Assembly: GCA_031286695.1 (NCBI GenBank)
Contig: JAITTY010000012.1
Coordinates: forward strand, 1 to 64,000
From: Sphingobacterium sp.
Lineage (GTDB): Bacteria; Bacteroidota; Bacteroidia; Sphingobacteriales; Sphingobacteriaceae
Length of the DNA: 64,000 bases
Reading direction: 5' to 3'
The number at the start of each line of letters is the position of its first letter. Position 1 is the stretch's first letter. The translations under genes and the position numbers were made by a program. Of the stretch, positions 1 to 7,686 are shown in pieces. The notes beneath the pieces were generated by a model, which was given only the letters and a program-made list of their open reading frames with translations, searched no databases and was not told where the DNA came from.

Positions 1-79
1 TTGGCAGAGTGGTCGAATGCGGCGGTCTTGAAAACCGTTAACTGTCACAGGTTCGGGGGTTCGAATCCCTCACTCTCCG
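1..79 (+). tRNA. tRNA-Ser (anticodon TGA), 5' end cut by the window
   Basis: The anticodon arm has a 5-bp stem closing the loop cttgaaa, which gives anticodon TGA. A long variable arm follows, as expected for serine tRNA. The T arm has five G's pairing with ccctc around ttcgaat. The 3' acceptor strand is 72-78 and the discriminator is G79. By pairing with the acceptor strand, window base 1 is tRNA nucleotide 7, so about six bases lie outside the window. CCA is not encoded. Confidence 0.95.
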
Positions 80-82
80 CAG

Positions 83-112
83 AAAAAGCCTTTCAGAAAT
101 GAAAGGCTTTTT
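83..112 (+). terminator. Intrinsic terminator after tRNA-Ser
   Basis: Arms 83-94 and 101-112 are perfect complements (aaaaagcctttc and its reverse complement) around a 6-nt loop, with a T-run forming the end of the stem. It starts four bases after the tRNA discriminator base. A diverged copy of this hairpin with the same flanks lies at 1782-1813. Confidence 0.85.
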
Positions 113-207
113 GCATGTTAGCCAGGTTCGAACCGATAACACTGGTCAGGGTCCGAACAATCTCATCATGGTATAGCGCGAGCAGACGAGACGCTTGCGC
201 ATTCCTG

Positions 208-1098
208 TTAAGAACTAATCTCAAGTTTATATCCCTTTCCACGTATAACAGTAATTTTGATCTTTGTATCAAACTCCAGTTTTTTTCTAAGCTTCGATAT
301 GAACATATCGAGACTCCGTCCAACAATCACCCCTTCATCTTCCCAAATCTCTTTTTGAAGCCGGACTCTCTCGATGGTTTGGTTCGGAGACAAAGCGAAA
401 ATATGCAGCAGACGTGTTTCCGTTCCAGTAAGATCTATGGTGTTCTTATTGATAATCATCTCACGCTGTTGTGGATTAAACAAAACTGATCCAAAGGCTA
501 AGATATTGTTATTTTGATCGACCGGTCTTTCTTTTCTTAACTTATCTAATCTCCAAAAAATGAAGCCAAAAAACATTAAAACTATAAAGATGCTCAGCAT
601 ATAACTAATCGTTCCAGTATTTATTCGGGTAGGTTTAAATTTAATATTGATCATATAACACCCCTTAGGCTGTAATCTTCCTCTACAAGCGATAATATCA
701 TCTTTTTTATTGTTAGCTATGGCATACCCATAAGCCACACTAGAGTTACCACAGTTGACGACGTTAACGACATAATCGCTGGTGAGCGGATCACTGGCCA
801 ACAGACGCTGAACGGTATTCACCAATGAGTCCGGGTCAAATGTAATTTCATTCTCGAACTTAATCTGATATTCAATTTCCGTGATCTTCTCTATCGGAAG
901 TACCCTCGATTTATTGTCGCCAGACTGAATAAGTAGTTCATCCCCTATCTTCCGAAGCAAAACCTCCCTCCTTGCAACATCAAAATCACTATTGTCGGAC
1001 ATACCAAAAGCCACAAAAATCATAGTGATAAAAAAGAGTGTTATCACACCATATAGGTATTTGCGATTCTCAGAAAGGAGATTGCGGTTTATAGACAT
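208..1098 (-). CDS. Membrane-anchored winged-helix transcriptional regulator
   Basis: The 296-residue protein has a short cytoplasmic N-terminus, a membrane segment at about 13-32, an extracytoplasmic domain of about 130 residues and a second membrane segment at about 162-183. The C-terminal domain (about 200-294) is of the OmpR/PhoB DNA-binding type and ends in a wing motif VIRGKGYKL. There is no receiver domain. The layout suggests a one-component sensor in which the outer domain, with Cys106, Cys138 and Cys147, controls a DNA-binding tail, as in ToxR-like proteins but with the DNA-binding domain at the other end. It is divergent from a secreted protein at 1273, and repeated TTTACAA boxes lie just upstream of its start. 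The signal and targets are unknown. Confidence 0.8.
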   Translation of the reverse strand: MSINRNLLSENRKYLYGVITLFFITMIFVAFGMSDNSDFDVARREVLLRKIGDELLIQSGDNKSRVLPIEKITEIEYQIKFENEITFDPDSLVNTVQRLLASDPLTSDYVVNVVNCGNSSVAYGYAIANNKKDDIIACRGRLQPKGCYMINIKFKPTRINTGTISYMLSIFIVLMFFGFIFWRLDKLRKERPVDQNNNILAFGSVLFNPQQREMIINKNTIDLTGTETRLLHIFALSPNQTIERVRLQKEIWEDEGVIVGRSLDMFISKLRKKLEFDTKIKITVIRGKGYKLEISS

Positions 1099-1102
1099 AC
1101 GA

Positions 1103-1140
1103 TTTACAATTTATTTACAAAGATTACATGACAATTTACA
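1103..1140. promoter_or_regulatory. TTTACA repeats upstream of the membrane-bound regulator
   Basis: TTTACA occurs at 1103-1108, 1114-1119 and 1135-1140, with an ATTACA variant at 1123-1128. The first two are exactly 11 bp apart, the spacing used by OmpR-type winged-helix dimers. The block sits 5-42 bases upstream of the regulator start at 1098 and in the gap shared with the divergent gene at 1273, so an autoregulatory operator is plausible. This is inferred from spacing only, in an AT-rich region. Confidence 0.35.
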
Positions 1141-1272
1141 ATCTAAGTTCCTATGCATGAATATTATCGAAGTATTTTTGTTGTATCACCTCTAAAAGGA
1201 TCCAAAAAAAATGATGTTGAATGGATCTTATTTTATTCGGATAGACTTTACACTTACCAAACATATAAAAAT

Positions 1273-1761
1273 ATGAAAAAAATTATTTATCCGCTGATCT
1301 TACCGCTTGCTATAGCAAGTGGACTGGCATTTGCCAATCATGAAATCAAAAGTGAAACTTTTAAAAAACCGAGTCCAAAACCCCGCGCTGCCGTGGACAT
1401 GTGGCAAACCTCTCCCCAGGGCATAAAAGTACTTGACAATGCTGCTAAAATAAGAAGTCAAGTAAAGGATTCAACCAATATTGAGGCCGTTATAACTTCT
1501 CTCTATCTTCCATTAGGTTCTCAATTAGGCTTCGGAGTGATGATCAGGATTAAAAGTGAGGATTATATCCTAAGTTTTGGTTTGGAAAACTCCAATGATT
1601 TTCAGCAATTGCATAGCCTAAAAGTTAACGATAAAATAATGATAAGAAGTCACAGTGTAATGTACGCACCCAAGTATTCATACCCGATAGTATCGGGCGA
1701 TTATTTAGAGCGCGATGGCAAAATAATGTATAAACGTATTCCCCGCCAAGGTGGTTGCTGA
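1273..1761 (+). CDS. Predicted secreted protein of unknown function
   Basis: I start this at the ATG at 1273 because it gives a clean Sec signal peptide (MKKIIYPLILPLAIASGLAFA), whereas an upstream in-frame start would bury it. The mature part is about 140 residues and basic. Residues from about 75 on look like a small beta-barrel with alternating hydrophobic strands, and an OB-like fold is possible, but I recognise no family. It is divergent from the membrane-anchored regulator at 208-1098, so it may be that regulator's target or extracytoplasmic partner. A terminator hairpin follows at 1782. Confidence 0.65.
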   Translation: MKKIIYPLILPLAIASGLAFANHEIKSETFKKPSPKPRAAVDMWQTSPQGIKVLDNAAKIRSQVKDSTNIEAVITSLYLPLGSQLGFGVMIRIKSEDYILSFGLENSNDFQQLHSLKVNDKIMIRSHSVMYAPKYSYPIVSGDYLERDGKIMYKRIPRQGGC

Positions 1762-1781
1762 GCAACTTACTTCTCTTCGCA

Positions 1782-1813
1782 GCAAAAGCCTTTCATCTCT
1801 GAAGGGCTTTTGC
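1782..1813 (+). terminator. Terminator hairpin resembling the tRNA-Ser terminator
   Basis: The arms gcaaaagcc.. and ..gggcttttgc pair around a loop at about 1794-1800. The stretch 1773-1819, including the cgcag before and the gc.cgtta after the hairpin, matches 73-120 at the 3' end of tRNA-Ser at 39 of 47 aligned positions with one gap, and most differences fall in the loop. Confidence 0.7.
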
Positions 1814-1973
1814 ACGTTATTAGGAAGGGATGAAGATCAAATAGTGCTATAAAAAAAAGATAATAACCACCTGTGCAAATCGAATGAAAAACAGATAAAT
1901 TAAAAAAACACTATGGAATCCGGCCCTTTTCGACATCTTAACAAAGAGTAGCAACAATACTGTTAACCTAAAA

Positions 1974-2519
1974 ATGACGATCATGGCAGAACTAAATCAA
2001 AAAACGCAAGAAACAGGAAAGAAAAAAATAAGAAGCAGAAAAATGGCCCCTAAAGTAGATTTAACCGCTATGGTAGACCTTGCATTTCTCCTCATTACGT
2101 TCTTTATGCTGACTACAACTTTAAATAAACCATCAGCAATGGATATCGCTATGCCAGACAAAACCAAATCAGAGGTAGAAAGTCAAGTTCTTATTGATGA
2201 GAACCGCACAGCAACGTTTATTCTAGGCGAAGGAAAATTCATGTGGTATCATGGAGATTTCAAAAAGCCGATCAGCTCTTCAAAAGTGCCGGTAAATATC
2301 GAGAAAGAACTGTCGGCTGTTATTGCACAGTTAAAAGCCAAGATAAGTACCATGCCCAATACAAAGGATATGATTGTATTAATTAAGCCTAGTAAAGAAG
2401 CGCGTACAAAAGATGTTATTCATACAATAGATCAATTAAAGAATCAGCACATTTCGCGTTATGTGATCAGTAAAACACAAATTGAGGAAGAAAAGCAATT
2501 GCTCGCTGCACTCCAATAA
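1974..2519 (+). CDS. ExbD/TolR family biopolymer transport protein, orphan
   Basis: The 181-residue protein has a basic cytoplasmic tail, one membrane helix at about 30-47 that begins with the family motif VDLTAMVDL (conserved Asp35), and a periplasmic domain of about 130 residues. ExbD works with ExbB and TonB to pass proton-motive force to outer-membrane receptors. No exbB or tonB lies nearby, so it must use partners encoded elsewhere or do another job. A second ATG at 1983 is an equally possible start. The family call is firm and the role is not. Confidence 0.85.
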   Translation: MTIMAELNQKTQETGKKKIRSRKMAPKVDLTAMVDLAFLLITFFMLTTTLNKPSAMDIAMPDKTKSEVESQVLIDENRTATFILGEGKFMWYHGDFKKPISSSKVPVNIEKELSAVIAQLKAKISTMPNTKDMIVLIKPSKEARTKDVIHTIDQLKNQHISRYVISKTQIEEEKQLLAALQ

Positions 2520-2650
2520 CATCGAGGTATAAAAAACCCTGGCCAATCAGTATATTAACGTAAACTATCGAATCAATTTTTCATGAATAATTTCGATTAA
2601 CGCAAAAAAACTGAGCATGTTCCCGCCTTCTAAGTGAACTATAATAGACC

Positions 2651-2689
2651 TACCGAAAGATCACCGTATGATCGGTCGATCTTTCGGTA
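2651..2689. repeat. Perfect nested palindrome in the exbD downstream region
   Basis: Arms 2651-2662 and 2678-2689 are perfect 12-base complements (taccgaaagatc). Inside them accg (2663-2666) pairs with cggt (2673-2676) around tatgat, leaving one bulged C. There is no T-run on either strand, so it is not a standard intrinsic terminator. It lies between two converging genes and could still end transcription or stabilise 3' ends. Confidence 0.6.
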
Positions 2690-2719
2690 AATCCAAGACT
2701 TTAAATCCAAGCCTGTCAA

Positions 2720-3286
2720 CTATCTTTTATCTAAATTATTCCAATAGCGTTCCACATTTTCTTTGACTTCGTCCGGTAAAGATGCGTAATTGTCTGAATA
2801 GGTTGTTTGGCTATAGCCATCAGCTTCTTCTGCACGTAGACGATAAAACTTATTCTTATAAAGGACCAGGCCAATGCAGCTGAGCTGTTTTTGAAGATCA
2901 TCCTTTGGATGTCTTGAATAGATAAATAATGCATCCAATTGGCCATCTTTATCTGCATCAAAGAATGCTTTTCGGGATTCCCAAACAGATGTAACAATTC
3001 CCTCCTCTGAAATCAATTCATCCGCCACAAGCTTCCACATTCCGTCGATCTGCTGAAACTGTTGGACATAGAGCTTGTCAGGATCAGCACCACGATCCTC
3101 TTTTGAAAAAACAATATAATTGTCCTCCTTCGGAGTTTGAATGCGTTCCACTTGTAATACTCGCTTGCCCTTAAATGGAAAACCAGAAGACTGAAAATTT
3201 TCTTTATTGATCGAAATTGTTGTAACCTGTGCCTCTACGGCATAAAATCCCATTGATAATAGGATTAAAAGAACGTATTTTCCCAT
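2720..3286 (-). CDS. Predicted secreted protein of unknown function
   Basis: The 188-residue protein has a signal peptide with cleavage predicted after about residue 19 (..FYAVEA-Q). The body is mostly beta and contains FFDADKDGQLDALFIYS at about 110-126, which resembles a calcium-binding DxDxDG loop of the FG-GAP or dockerin kind. I cannot place it in a named family. It converges with exbD, with no sign of an operon. It is probably periplasmic or surface-exposed. Confidence 0.65.
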   Translation of the reverse strand: MGKYVLLILLSMGFYAVEAQVTTISINKENFQSSGFPFKGKRVLQVERIQTPKEDNYIVFSKEDRGADPDKLYVQQFQQIDGMWKLVADELISEEGIVTSVWESRKAFFDADKDGQLDALFIYSRHPKDDLQKQLSCIGLVLYKNKFYRLRAEEADGYSQTTYSDNYASLPDEVKENVERYWNNLDKR

Positions 3287-3453
3287 ATGTTTTTCCCTTA
3301 GTATGGATTCAATTTACTGACAATAAAAGAGAATTACAAAATTTTAACGGGGCTTCTTTACATCCAGGTGATGTGATTCTCCATAAATGTCACTACATTT
3401 AATTCAGATAAACATCATGAATAAGCTTTCGATCCAGCTATAGGTCTTTATTC

Positions 3454-3867
3454 ATGAGCTCAGATCATACACCGATGAAACAGGATATTCTAACACTCGA
3501 CGATATTAAAGTATTAGTAGATCAATTCTATAGTACTGTACGTAAGGATACGTTGCTCGGACCTATTTTTCAGGAACGTATCCAAGATAATTGGGCAATA
3601 CATCTTGAAAAGATGTATAGTTTTTGGCAGACTATCTTACTAGATGAACACAATTATTTCGGCAGCCCCTTTCCACCACATATTAATCTCCCCATCAATG
3701 CACAACATTTTGGCCAATGGCTCCAATTATTTGAAACAACTGTCGATCAATTGTATAGCGGGAAAAAGGCTGAAGAAGCTAAATGGCGTGCGCAGAAAAT
3801 GGCTCAAATGTTCCAGTTCAAATTAGAATACTTACATGCCAATCCAAAAAAGAAGCCTTTAATCTAA
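3454..3867 (+). CDS. Group III truncated haemoglobin
   Basis: The 137-residue protein has the size and signature of group III (P-type) truncated globins: an early FYSTVRKD segment, the FWQTILL block, the PF-PPH-NLPI stretch and the HFGQWLQLFE segment holding the likely proximal haem histidine. Members bind haem and are linked to oxygen or nitric oxide chemistry. It is a single-gene unit. An alternative start at the second Met (3475) would remove seven residues before the globin fold, and the first ATG is kept by default. Confidence 0.85.
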   Translation: MSSDHTPMKQDILTLDDIKVLVDQFYSTVRKDTLLGPIFQERIQDNWAIHLEKMYSFWQTILLDEHNYFGSPFPPHINLPINAQHFGQWLQLFETTVDQLYSGKKAEEAKWRAQKMAQMFQFKLEYLHANPKKKPLI

Positions 3868-3994
3868 AGATAAAATGCGCAGAAAAATAATTCGAATATC
3901 TCAACAGATATAAAATCTCTCATCTAAGATAAAATAATAAAAAGCCCCCTAATCAACAGAAATAAAGCCAAGCAGATCAAACATTCATAAAAAA

Positions 3995-4025
3995 GAAAGC
4001 CCTTGGATGATCTCCAAGGGCTTTC
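3995..4025 (-). terminator. Terminator shared by converging genes
   Basis: Arms 3995-4007 (gaaagcccttgga) and 4013-4025 are perfect complements around tgatc. On the reverse strand the stem is followed by a T-rich tract (ttcttttttatg), so it serves mainly the hydroxylase gene that ends at 4049. Confidence 0.8.
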
Positions 4026-4048
4026 CTATCTGATAAGATTTGATTAAT

Positions 4049-4717
4049 TTATGCCTTCTCTTCTTTAAGGGAAGCAGAATCCTTTTTTGGTTCCTTTTCT
4101 TCAAAACCTGAACGTAAGATCTCATCCCATAAGGAAGAACTCACTCCAAAGCCTTTTTCTGGATCAGAGTAATGGTGCAACATATGATGTTGTTTGATCC
4201 GTTTGAAAATGCCGCTTTTAAAATTAGCATGATGCATCGCATAATGACACTCGTCATAGATCAGATACCCCACCATAAAACCGGAGAAAAAACAGGCTAA
4301 GATAAACTCATTTGAAAAGAACAATGTGAAACCAAGATACACCAAAAGAGCTAGTGGAATACTCGCTGACAACGGCATCACCAAACGCATACGGTCTCTT
4401 GGATAATCATGATGCACACCATGGAAAATAAAAGCGATACGCTTTCCCCATTCCGTTGTCGGATGAAAATGAAATACCCAACGATGTAACGCATATTCAA
4501 AAGCAGTCCAAAAAGCTAAACCAAAAATAAAATACCCCATGTATGTTAAAAAGGAAATCTCTCCCCAAACTAGTGCTTTATACGAAAAGAAAACAACCAC
4601 GGGTACATAGAAAATCAAAGGTACACTCCAATGCACTTTCGTCAAAGACTCTAAAAAGTCATTCTTGAACATGCGCGTAGATTCCGTAGAATTTGAAACA
4701 TAATTACGCTTTGCCAT
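4049..4717 (-). CDS. Fatty acid 2-hydroxylase-like membrane di-iron enzyme
   Basis: This 222-residue protein of the fatty acid hydroxylase superfamily has four membrane segments and the complete set of histidine clusters: H78-x4-H83, H99-x2-HH103, H158-x3-HH163 and HH178-x2-HH182. These bind the di-iron centre. The order and spacing match the catalytic half of fatty acid 2-hydroxylases, without the cytochrome b5 domain found in eukaryotic forms. The likely reaction is O2-dependent hydroxylation of a fatty acyl chain, plausibly in sphingolipids if the organism is Sphingobacterium. A carotenoid or sterol substrate is the main alternative. It has its own terminator and no co-transcribed partner. 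Confidence 0.8.
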   Translation of the reverse strand: MAKRNYVSNSTESTRMFKNDFLESLTKVHWSVPLIFYVPVVVFFSYKALVWGEISFLTYMGYFIFGLAFWTAFEYALHRWVFHFHPTTEWGKRIAFIFHGVHHDYPRDRMRLVMPLSASIPLALLVYLGFTLFFSNEFILACFFSGFMVGYLIYDECHYAMHHANFKSGIFKRIKQHHMLHHYSDPEKGFGVSSSLWDEILRSGFEEKEPKKDSASLKEEKA

Positions 4718-4951
4718 AATACTATTTTTATTATTCCCTCACAAAAATAAGTATTTTAAGCACAAATGAAGAAGGTTTCTGATTAGAAAAACAAAATAAC
4801 TGACCTTTTTAATAAAAAGGTTAAACAACAATCCGTACCCCAATTAAGCTAAACCCTTTTTATTTCATCTATTACCCTAAATTTCCCTCTTTTTCGCGTT
4901 AATCAACTAAAATCTACGCCCGAGAAAATTGACAAATCCACGACAGTTTAC

Positions 4952-5626
4952 TTATTTAAAGTTGACTGTTCCGCCAGCCATTTTCTTTTCTACACGTTGT
5001 TCTGGTTTTCCATAGACATCAATAACACCGCCACCCCTTGTTTTTGTTTCGATGGAATCTGTGACATACACATCAGCTTTACCACCGCCATTAACGGTAA
5101 CCACAGTGCTGTTGGTCTTAAAATCTTTACCTTCATATTTGCCACCAAAATTCGAAATGATCTCTTGTTTATTTGCTTTTCCATACAAAGCGATTGTAGC
5201 GCCGGAAGTCACTTTTATTTCAGCTGTTTTTGTATCTGTATAAAGATCAACCAGACCGCCTTCCGAAGCATAGACTTTTAAATGGTCAGCAGCAACAGGA
5301 TTATTTGTGGTCGCAAATACTTTGGCGCCTTTTTTTGCCTCTACATTGTTCAAACTCTTGTAATATACCTTAACAGAGATATTTCCCCCTTGCAGCATAT
5401 TCAACGTATTCATTTTCAAAACCAGGGATCCATTTGTATTGACCACCTTGACATTCTCGTGGTTCTGTCCTTCAAAGGTTACCAAAGACTCGTTTGACTT
5501 AATCAATTCCACCTGAATCTTATCTGTCGCCACAACCGAAGAAAAATCGCCAACATTTTGCTTCACCTGCCCAAACCCCATTTGGGCAATTAATAAAAGA
5601 ATTACACTGACTCCTAAAAATTTCAT
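4952..5626 (-). CDS. GIN-domain (DUF2807) secreted protein
   Basis: The 224-residue protein has a signal peptide ending near GFGQ (about residue 20). The rest is repeated short beta strands with Gly-rich turns (GGNISVKVYY, GGLVDLYTD, GGGKADVYV, GGGVIDVYG), the parallel beta-helix pattern of the head-GIN/DUF2807 family. Members are abundant in Bacteroidota and predicted to be surface or periplasmic; their function is not established. It stands alone between the hydroxylase and aldolase genes on the same strand. Confidence 0.8.
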   Translation of the reverse strand: MKFLGVSVILLLIAQMGFGQVKQNVGDFSSVVATDKIQVELIKSNESLVTFEGQNHENVKVVNTNGSLVLKMNTLNMLQGGNISVKVYYKSLNNVEAKKGAKVFATTNNPVAADHLKVYASEGGLVDLYTDTKTAEIKVTSGATIALYGKANKQEIISNFGGKYEGKDFKTNSTVVTVNGGGKADVYVTDSIETKTRGGGVIDVYGKPEQRVEKKMAGGTVNFK

Positions 5627-5710
5627 ATTTACTTGACTTTTTATTGTTGTTCGTCAAAAAATAAGCCAATTCCTATCAAAAACAATATTTTTAACCTATT
5701 TTGACATAAA

Positions 5711-5737
5711 AAAAGCGCCCTATTAAAGGGCGCTTTT
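5711..5737 (-). terminator. Terminator of fructose-bisphosphate aldolase gene
   Basis: The perfect 10-bp arms aaaagcgccc (5711-5720) and gggcgctttt (5728-5737) are followed on the reverse strand by further T's. It lies 23 bases beyond the aldolase stop. Confidence 0.85.
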
Positions 5738-5759
5738 GTATGATCTAATTTTTCTTAGC

Positions 5760-6839
5760 TTATAGTTTGCTGTTTACATCTACCGCATTCAAATCAGCAA
5801 ACGCTTCTTTCAGACGAGCAACAAATGTTTCCTCGCCTTTACGCAACCAAACGCGTGGATCGTAATATTTTTTATTTGGAGAATCAGTTCCTTCTGGGTT
5901 ACCGATTTGACCTTGCAAATAATCGTGGTTTTTCGCTTCATAAGCTCTTACACCATCCCAGAATGCCCATTGCATATCTGTGTCAATGTTCATCTTGATC
6001 GCACCGTATGAAATCGCTTCTGCAATTTCTTCAGGAGAAGAACCAGAACCACCATGGAATACAAAGTTTACCGGCTTCTCAGCTGTAAGATTATATTTCT
6101 CACGGATATATTCCTGTGAATTATGTAAGATAACTGGTTGCAATTTTACATTACCTGGTTTGTAAACACCGTGAACGTTACCAAATGCAGCTGCAACTGT
6201 AAATTTGTCAGATACTTTAGACAATTCTTCAAAAGCATAAGCAACCTCTTCTGGTTGAGTATACAATTTTGAGCTATCGACATCCGAGTTGTCAACACCA
6301 TCTTCTTCACCACCTGTAACACCCAATTCAATCTCCACAGTCATACCAAGTGGTTTCATACGTGCTAAGTATTTAGCTGAAATTTCAATATTTTCTTCAA
6401 TTGGCTCTTCCGATAAATCCAACATGTGAGAAGAGAACAATGGTTTTCCGTGTTGCGCAAAGAATTTCTCGCCAGCGTCCAACAAACCGTCGATCCAAGG
6501 TAAAAGTTTCTTAGCTGCGTGATCTGTATGCAGAATAACCGCTACACCATAATGCTCAGCTAATAAATGAACATGTTGTGCTGCAGATACCGCTCCCAAT
6601 ACACAAGCTTGTAAATTATCGTTGTTCAAGGTTTTACCAGCGTAGAATTGCGCTCCACCATTTGACAATTGAATAATTACAGGAGAATTTACTGCTTTCG
6701 CAGTTTCCATAACCGCATTAATAGAGTTTGTTCCGATAATGTTTACCGCAGGCAAAGCAAACTTATGTTTCTTTGCAACCTCGAACAACTCTTGTACTTG
6801 ATCTCCTGTCAATACACCTTTAAAATCTTTTAGGCTCAT
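5760..6839 (-). CDS. fbaA: Class II fructose-1,6-bisphosphate aldolase
   Basis: The 359-residue protein is a full-length class II (zinc) aldolase that splits fructose-1,6-bisphosphate into dihydroxyacetone phosphate and glyceraldehyde-3-phosphate in glycolysis and gluconeogenesis. Key blocks are present: ILHTDHAAKKLLPW (zinc His and catalytic Asp), EIELGVTGGEEDGVD, AFGNVHGVYKPGNVKL (zinc His), FHGGSGS (zinc His and phosphate loop) and MNIDTDMQWA. Length and order match the E. coli FbaA type. It is a monocistronic gene with a strong terminator, cytosolic. Confidence 0.95.
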   Translation of the reverse strand: MSLKDFKGVLTGDQVQELFEVAKKHKFALPAVNIIGTNSINAVMETAKAVNSPVIIQLSNGGAQFYAGKTLNNDNLQACVLGAVSAAQHVHLLAEHYGVAVILHTDHAAKKLLPWIDGLLDAGEKFFAQHGKPLFSSHMLDLSEEPIEENIEISAKYLARMKPLGMTVEIELGVTGGEEDGVDNSDVDSSKLYTQPEEVAYAFEELSKVSDKFTVAAAFGNVHGVYKPGNVKLQPVILHNSQEYIREKYNLTAEKPVNFVFHGGSGSSPEEIAEAISYGAIKMNIDTDMQWAFWDGVRAYEAKNHDYLQGQIGNPEGTDSPNKKYYDPRVWLRKGEETFVARLKEAFADLNAVDVNSKL

Positions 6840-7168
6840 ATTTCTGTTATTGATTTATTTTAATCTTTCATTATACTTGAAGCTACTAAATTATTAAAAA
6901 TTATTATTACTTCCTAATTTTTACAGTGTACTAAATACACTATCATTTCACTTAGAATATAGAATCGAAACAAATTAGAAGAAGCCAGCAACTCAATTGA
7001 ATAGGAACTGATCCGGCTATACCAACTTTTTCCAAGAGAATTAAAAACAAGTTCGCCGAAATTAGGAATGGATTACTAACAGGTCAAGTTAAAAATATCC
7101 AGAAATACGAATTATAAAAAAAATGTACCGAGATTCATTAAATTTGAGTTCACTAAATTCTCACTATT
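6840..7168. other. Intergenic region between divergent fbaA and yffB-like genes
   Basis: The 329 AT-rich bases hold the promoters of both divergent genes. I see no clean TAnnTTTG element on either strand, no convincing small ORF and no hairpin of note. A short palindromic patch, agtgtactaaatacact (6922-6938), is the only dyad seen. Confidence 0.5.
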
Positions 7169-7516
7169 ATGCTACAGGTATACGGGATCAAAAATTGTAA
7201 CACAGTAAAGAAAGCACTTACATGGTTGGAAAACAATAATATCCCCTTTCAATTTCATGATTTCAAAAAAGAAGGCGTCAGTGAAGATAAGTTAAAGGAA
7301 TGGGAAAAACATGTCGACTGGCTAGCCTTAGTGAACAAAAAGGGTACAACGTGGAAAAAATTGTCTCCAGAAACACAAGAGCAAGTTGTTGACAGGGATA
7401 GCGCCAATAAAGTTCTCCAAGAAAATACCAGTATGATTAAACGTCCTGTTGTTGAATACAACAAAGGTATTTTACTGGGATTTAATGAAGCAGAATACGT
7501 AACAAATTTAAGATAG
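7169..7516 (+). CDS. ArsC/Spx/YffB-family thioredoxin-fold protein
   Basis: The 115-residue protein starts VYGIKNCNTVKKA, with a single Cys10 at the active-site position of the arsenate reductase/Spx/YffB family. The family's later IKRPVV segment carries its conserved Arg. Length and the KNC start fit the YffB branch better than true arsenate reductases. Members are thought to act as thiol reductases using glutathione or thioredoxin, but the substrate is not known. No arsenic genes are nearby. Monocistronic. Confidence 0.8.
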   Translation: MLQVYGIKNCNTVKKALTWLENNNIPFQFHDFKKEGVSEDKLKEWEKHVDWLALVNKKGTTWKKLSPETQEQVVDRDSANKVLQENTSMIKRPVVEYNKGILLGFNEAEYVTNLR

Positions 7517-7530
7517 TTGCAAAAAGCTTC

Positions 7531-7563
7531 GCTAATTGGAGGCTCCAAAAGTCTCCAATTAGC
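7531..7563. repeat. Inverted repeat after the yffB-like gene
   Basis: Perfect 11-bp arms, gctaattggag (7531-7541) and ctccaattagc (7553-7563), flank an 11-nt loop 15 bases after the stop codon. There is no T-run, so it is a probable but not classical transcription end. Confidence 0.55.
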
Positions 7564-7686
7564 CACAATAGCCCGTAAAATCTCTTTTTTATCAATTATT
7601 TTGCGAAACGCCGTTTGCGTTTTTTTGGCTCGATGTACTTTTCATTGTATATTGGAGCCGATAAACATAATTTAAATAGATATATG

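Noticed and set aside
115..489. 124-codon forward frame opposite the membrane-bound regulator
   Set aside because: Antisense of a gene with clear domain structure; it begins inside the tRNA terminator.
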